Assembly: GCA_013329085.1 (NCBI GenBank)
Contig: DUKX01000222.1
Location: forward strand, 5,013-13,515
Direction of reading: 5' to 3'
DNA: 8,503 nucleotides
Origin: Methanofastidiosum sp.
GTDB lineage: Archaea; Methanobacteriota_B; Thermococci; Methanofastidiosales; Methanofastidiosaceae
This document shows, in pieces, positions 6,544-8,503 of this stretch. The position numbers and the translations under genes are program-made. The notes below the pieces were generated by a model. That model was given only the letters and a program-made list of their open reading frames with translations. It made no database searches and was not told the DNA's origin. Numbering within the stretch: position 1 is the stretch's first letter; each line of letters opens with the position of its first letter.

Positions 6544-6897
6544 TTAAATTTTTATCCATTTTGATTCTGTCATCTTAGCCGAATCAGAATTTTTGACTTT
6601 TGCAGAGAAATAGTAACTTGTTAGGCAAACATTGCATGCTTCGCAAACAGCATTTCCTGATTCTACCTTCTTTACTTCAGTAAGTTCTATCTTGTAAACA
6701 TTGCTGTAGTATGCAATTATGAGCTCACTGTCTGTTGGAGCTTTGATAAACTGTATACCGCCTTCGGCATACCATTTTTCCCAAGGTGTTTCTTCGCACT
6801 GCATTGGCTGAAATTTCATTGTTATTGCCGCATTGCTTGTGCATCCTAGGGAGAATATTAGCAATAATATAGGTATTCCAATCAAAATCTTCTTCAT
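6544..6897 (-). CDS. Small Cys-rich putative lipoprotein, unknown function
   Basis: A 117-residue protein with a type II-like signal peptide: MKK, a hydrophobic run (residues 4-17) and SLGC with the candidate lipidated Cys at 19. The mature part has Cys34, a Trp/Tyr-rich stretch (TPWEKWYAEGG, 38-47), and a CEACNVC motif (Cys85, Cys88, Cys91) whose CxxCxxC spacing could bind a metal or form disulfides on the cell surface. I do not recognise a family. The ATG at 6897 is chosen because GGAG lies 4 bases upstream. A TTG four codons earlier (6909) is in frame but overlaps that ribosome binding site. It has its own BRE/TATA promoter and sits between two T-rich tracts, so it is probably monocistronic. 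Its neighbour on the same strand, the TroA-like binding protein, is another envelope protein. Confidence 0.7.
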   Translation of the reverse strand: MKKILIGIPILLLIFSLGCTSNAAITMKFQPMQCEETPWEKWYAEGGIQFIKAPTDSELIIAYYSNVYKIELTEVKKVESGNAVCEACNVCLTSYYFSAKVKNSDSAKMTESKWIKI

Positions 6898-6945
6898 ATA
6901 TATCTCCAATATCGATAATGAAGACTAGATATTTAAATAATTCGG
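6898..6945 (-). promoter_or_regulatory. Promoter and ribosome binding site of the lipoprotein gene
   Basis: On the - strand CCGAATTATTTAAATAT (BRE-like CCGAA plus a TATA box centred near 6934) predicts a transcript start near 6907. GGAG follows, 4 bases before the ATG. In contrast to the ATPase, apgM and GGR-like genes, this gene has a short leader with a Shine-Dalgarno. Confidence 0.5.
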
Positions 6946-6950
6946 ATTTA

Positions 6951-6973
6951 GAAAAATAGAAATAATAAAAAAA
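6951..6973 (-). terminator. Oligo-T terminator after the binding-protein gene
   Basis: Directly after the TAA at 6976-6974 the - strand reads T7, ATTATTTCTA, T5. This is a typical archaeal T-rich termination zone without a hairpin. Confidence 0.5.
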
Positions 6974-7933
6974 TTAATTTTTTCTCTTGTAAAGCATTGC
7001 CCCCAGAGCTATTGTTATAATTAACAATATTGCAGAGAGCCCTTGGAATATGACTAGTTGATTTGAAATTGAAGAAATGTCTGATTTGAGTTGTGCTACT
7101 TCTTTTGATTCGTTTTGGGCTTCCTTTATTGAGCTAAATAATTGGTCTGCATTGTATTGGATCATTTCTGTTATTGTATCTGTTCCGGGAATTGCTTCAG
7201 GATAATTGGAGAAAACTAAGTGCCTTCCATCCATTTCATCAGCCATTTGTGCACCGAAGGTAGTTCCGCTCTGAAGATTGTCAATGACAAATGCGACCTT
7301 CTCGTCCTTTCCTTTGACAACAAGGTTTTGCACTGTCTGTACAGATAGTGTTTCTGGTGGCTGGTATATTTCAATAACTTCTAGACCAATCCACTCTGAG
7401 AAGGGCTTCTGCCATGCCATTACAATTGCTTTGTAATCTGAAGTGCCAAGTTCCTTTGCTTCGGCCAGTATTTCTTCATTTAATGTATCTAATTCTTTTG
7501 AAACGTCTGCTGCATTTTTCTCGTAGTAAGTTTTGTTCTTTGGATCTATTTCTATAAGTGCTTCTTTAATAGAATTTATCTTTGCTTTGGCAAGAGGTGG
7601 TGTTCCCCATGGCCCATTAAGCAAGAGTTTTTTTACATCTTTATTCTCTGAAGCATTTATCATACTATCAAGCCAAGGCTCAATGCCGTGGTAAACTACA
7701 AGTGATGCTGTATTTATCTCAGATACTGTGCTTGGCCTTACATCAAAATGATCAGGGCATATACCTGGCTGGACTAATGCTATTGCATCTACTCTAGCTC
7801 CTCCAACCTCTTCTACAAAGTATTTCATTGTTGTTGTTGTGCAAATTACCTTTATTTGTTCTGCAGAAGAAAAGGTGGGCATTGAAGATAAAATCAATGC
7901 TAAAATAAAAATCGATACTATTATTTTCTTGAT
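6974..7933 (-). CDS. TroA/ZnuA-type substrate-binding protein with C-terminal membrane anchor; apparent ATC start
   Basis: Resembles solute-binding proteins of metal ABC transporters (TroA/ZnuA superfamily, cluster A-I): VICTTTTMKYFVEEVGG at the first strand, VQPGICPDHFDVRPS, the helix DPKNKTYYEKNAADVSKEL and the second-lobe QPPETLSVQTVQNLV. From the inferred start it has 319 residues, with a signal peptide (KKIIVSIFILALILSS then a cleavage region near FSSAEQ), the two-lobed domain (about 25-262), a coiled linker (264-292) and a C-terminal membrane segment (295-315) ending KRKN. Of the usual metal-binding histidines only His62 (CPDHFD) is clear. The positions of the second and third appear to be Trp or Gly and Gln175 (AWQKPF), so the ligand may not be zinc. 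A strong Shine-Dalgarno lies 8 bases before ATC, not before a standard start. The next standard candidate (TTG at 7897) has none and cuts the signal peptide in half. No permease or ATPase gene lies in the window. Confidence 0.75.
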   Translation of the reverse strand: MKKIIVSIFILALILSSMPTFSSAEQIKVICTTTTMKYFVEEVGGARVDAIALVQPGICPDHFDVRPSTVSEINTASLVVYHGIEPWLDSMINASENKDVKKLLLNGPWGTPPLAKAKINSIKEALIEIDPKNKTYYEKNAADVSKELDTLNEEILAEAKELGTSDYKAIVMAWQKPFSEWIGLEVIEIYQPPETLSVQTVQNLVVKGKDEKVAFVIDNLQSGTTFGAQMADEMDGRHLVFSNYPEAIPGTDTITEMIQYNADQLFSSIKEAQNESKEVAQLKSDISSISNQLVIFQGLSAILLIITIALGAMLYKRKN

Positions 7934-7937
7934 AATA

Positions 7938-7947
7938 ATCGCCTCCT
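7938..7947 (-). promoter_or_regulatory. Strong Shine-Dalgarno before an ATC codon
   Basis: On the - strand AGGAGGCGAT nearly equals the full anti-16S complement (AGGAGGTGAT). It is followed after four bases by ATC-AAG-AAA, the same register as GGTGAT-AAAC-ATG-AAA-AAG in the divergent gene. This marks the ATC at 7933-7931 as the likely start codon. The ATT codons at 7939-7934 are closer alternatives. Confidence 0.65.
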
Positions 7948-7976
7948 AGTATTACGAATATAATATTCGTGTTACT
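7948..7976. promoter_or_regulatory. 29-bp palindromic operator candidate at the transcription start of the binding-protein gene
   Basis: ACGAATAT-A-ATATTCGT (7954-7970) is a perfect inverted repeat with a one-base centre. The symmetry extends outward as AGTA...TACT, so 12 of 14 positions match per arm. It covers the predicted start of the - strand transcript (near 7971), just downstream of the TATA box and upstream of the ribosome binding site. A dimeric repressor bound here would block initiation. A metal-responsive regulator would fit the gene, but the regulator is not in the window. Confidence 0.6.
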
Positions 7977-7992
7977 ATTAAACTCTATCTTT

Positions 7993-8008
7993 TATTTATA
8001 AAGGTTTT
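7993..8008 (-). promoter_or_regulatory. BRE/TATA promoter of the binding-protein gene
   Basis: On the - strand AAAACC followed by TTTATAAATA (core centred near 7998) is a near-ideal archaeal promoter. It predicts a transcript start near 7971, inside the palindrome, and a leader of about 38 bases carrying the Shine-Dalgarno. Confidence 0.6.
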
Positions 8009-8031
8009 GATTGTTTATTTATTCTAGCTTC

Positions 8032-8054
8032 TATTACGAGAATATATTACTATA
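8032..8054. promoter_or_regulatory. Second, degenerate operator-like site upstream of the beta-helix gene
   Basis: TATTACGA (8032-8039), then GAATAT, then ATTACTAT. The outer blocks match those of the main palindrome (TATTACGA ... GTTACTAT), but the inner part is shorter. It abuts the first TATA box of the + strand gene, so one regulator could act on both divergent genes. Confidence 0.35.
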
Positions 8055-8080
8055 TAAGATGTTTAAGTAAACTATATAAG
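8049..8080 (+). promoter_or_regulatory. Twin TATA boxes of the secreted beta-helix gene
   Basis: ACTATATAAG occurs twice, at 8049-8058 and 8071-8080, spaced 22 bp apart (about two helical turns). The upstream copy predicts a start near 8081 with the ribosome binding site in the leader. The downstream copy would start near 8103, inside the ribosome binding site, and may be a decoy or second binding site. Confidence 0.5.
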
Positions 8081-8096
8081 TCAATTATTATAATTT

Positions 8097-8107
8097 GAGG
8101 CGGTGAT
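8097..8107 (+). promoter_or_regulatory. Ribosome binding site of the secreted beta-helix gene
   Basis: GAGGCGGTGAT, followed after four bases by ATG, is a strong archaeal Shine-Dalgarno and fixes the start at 8112. Confidence 0.7.
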
Positions 8108-8111
8108 AAAC

Positions 8112-8503
8112 ATGAAAAAGATAATCACAGTTCTATTATTGCTTGCGTTGTTATTACCAAGTGTATATGCTGTGCAAAACGTGAACGACCAAACTGGAAA
8201 TGTCGTCACTATCGATAATGATGTCAATGATGACCTCTTTGTTTCAGGCAATCAAGTTACTATAAACAGCAATGTCAATGGGGACCTCTTTGCAGCTGCT
8301 GGTGATGTAGTTGTAAACGGTAACGTGACTGGCGATGCTTATGTTGTCGGGGGAAATGTAACTGTTAATGGTCAGATCACTGGCGGACTTATTGTTGGTG
8401 CAGGACAGGCTACCATCTCAGGAAAAACTGAGAAGATAATAGCAGGTTGCGGAGATCTAGCAATCAAAGGAAACACTGACAAAATAATAGCCGCTGCCGG
8501 GAA
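8112..8503 (+). CDS. Secreted beta-helix (polymer-forming, bactofilin-like) protein, 5' part
   Basis: The frame is open from ATG 8112 to the window end, giving the first 130 residues. The signal peptide is MKKIITVLLLLALLLPSVYA, with likely cleavage after Ala20, so the protein is exported. The mature part consists of a strict 17-residue repeat: about 35-51, 52-68, 69-85 and 86-102. Each repeat has the pattern N-x-x-V/I-x-G/D-D/G-L/A-hydrophobic-x-x-G-x-x-V/A-x-V/I. Less regular turns follow (103-130). This is the repeat style of the polymer-forming cytoskeletal/bactofilin family, here on the outer face of the membrane. A surface scaffold or, with more sequence downstream, an anchored envelope protein is likely. 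Its promoter region is shared with the divergent substrate-binding protein gene. The partial protein at the left window edge has the same general style but no visible signal peptide. Confidence 0.7.
   Translation, partial: MKKIITVLLLLALLLPSVYAVQNVNDQTGNVVTIDNDVNDDLFVSGNQVTINSNVNGDLFAAAGDVVVNGNVTGDAYVVGGNVTVNGQITGGLIVGAGQATISGKTEKIIAGCGDLAIKGNTDKIIAAAG
8214..8417 (+). repeat. Four 51-bp coding repeats (17-residue beta-helix turns)
   Basis: Four consecutive in-frame 51-bp units encode the beta-helix turns. The first two still share near-identical DNA (GTCAATGATGACCTCTTTG against GTCAATGGGGACCTCTTTG), which suggests growth by tandem duplication. Later units match only at protein level. Confidence 0.65.

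Noticed and set aside
7948..7976. Palindrome considered as a riboswitch or RNA hairpin leader
   Set aside because: A single-base centre and AU-rich arms make a poor RNA hairpin, and the leader is only about 40 bases. A DNA operator is the simpler reading.

Overview
The window reads as AT-rich archaeal (most likely euryarchaeal) chromosome. Four things support this. It has an archaeal-type cofactor-independent phosphoglycerate mutase and a geranylgeranyl-reductase-family flavoprotein, which belongs to ether-lipid biosynthesis. It has a stand-alone membrane-anchored Lon-type (S16) protease without an ATPase domain, and an Orc1/Cdc6- or ExeA-like AAA+ ATPase. TATA boxes with BRE-like purine tracts lie about 25-27 bp upstream of likely transcription starts, and oligo-T tracts, rather than hairpin-plus-U-tract terminators, follow the genes. 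A methanogen-related lineage such as Methanofastidiosa is possible, but this is a guess from gene content and base composition. No tRNA, rRNA, CRISPR array or insertion sequence was seen.

Layout. (a) 1-267: the 3' end of a bactofilin-like beta-helix protein on the + strand. (b) 281-2715, - strand: a two-gene operon in which a small single-pass membrane protein is followed by a secreted or membrane-anchored S16 protease. (c) 2716-2860: a divergent promoter region. (d) 2861-4186, + strand: an AAA+ ATPase with a C-terminal winged helix and an unusual acidic/amphipathic insertion. Its stop codon abuts that of the convergent apgM gene with no spacer. (e) 4187-6480, - strand: a geranylgeranyl-reductase-like gene, then apgM. 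(f) 6544-6897, - strand: a small Cys-rich lipoprotein of unknown function. (g) 6974-7933, - strand: a TroA/ZnuA-type substrate-binding protein with a C-terminal membrane anchor, an apparent ATC start codon and only one of the usual metal-binding histidines. (h) 7934-8111: a divergent regulatory region with a 29-bp palindromic operator candidate, a second related site and twin TATA boxes. (i) 8112 to the window end, + strand: the 5' part of a secreted protein built of 17-residue beta-helix repeats.

How the genes may work together. Central metabolism (apgM) and lipid biosynthesis (GGR-like) are ordinary housekeeping functions. The rest is largely envelope biology: a surface protease with a membrane partner, a lipoprotein, an anchored solute-binding protein and a secreted beta-helix protein. 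The signals most worth a second look are the palindromic operator between the binding-protein gene and the beta-helix gene, the non-canonical start and altered ligand set of the binding protein, the recurring TATA-to-start spacing that predicts leaderless mRNAs for three genes, and the C8 homopolymer in the small membrane protein.
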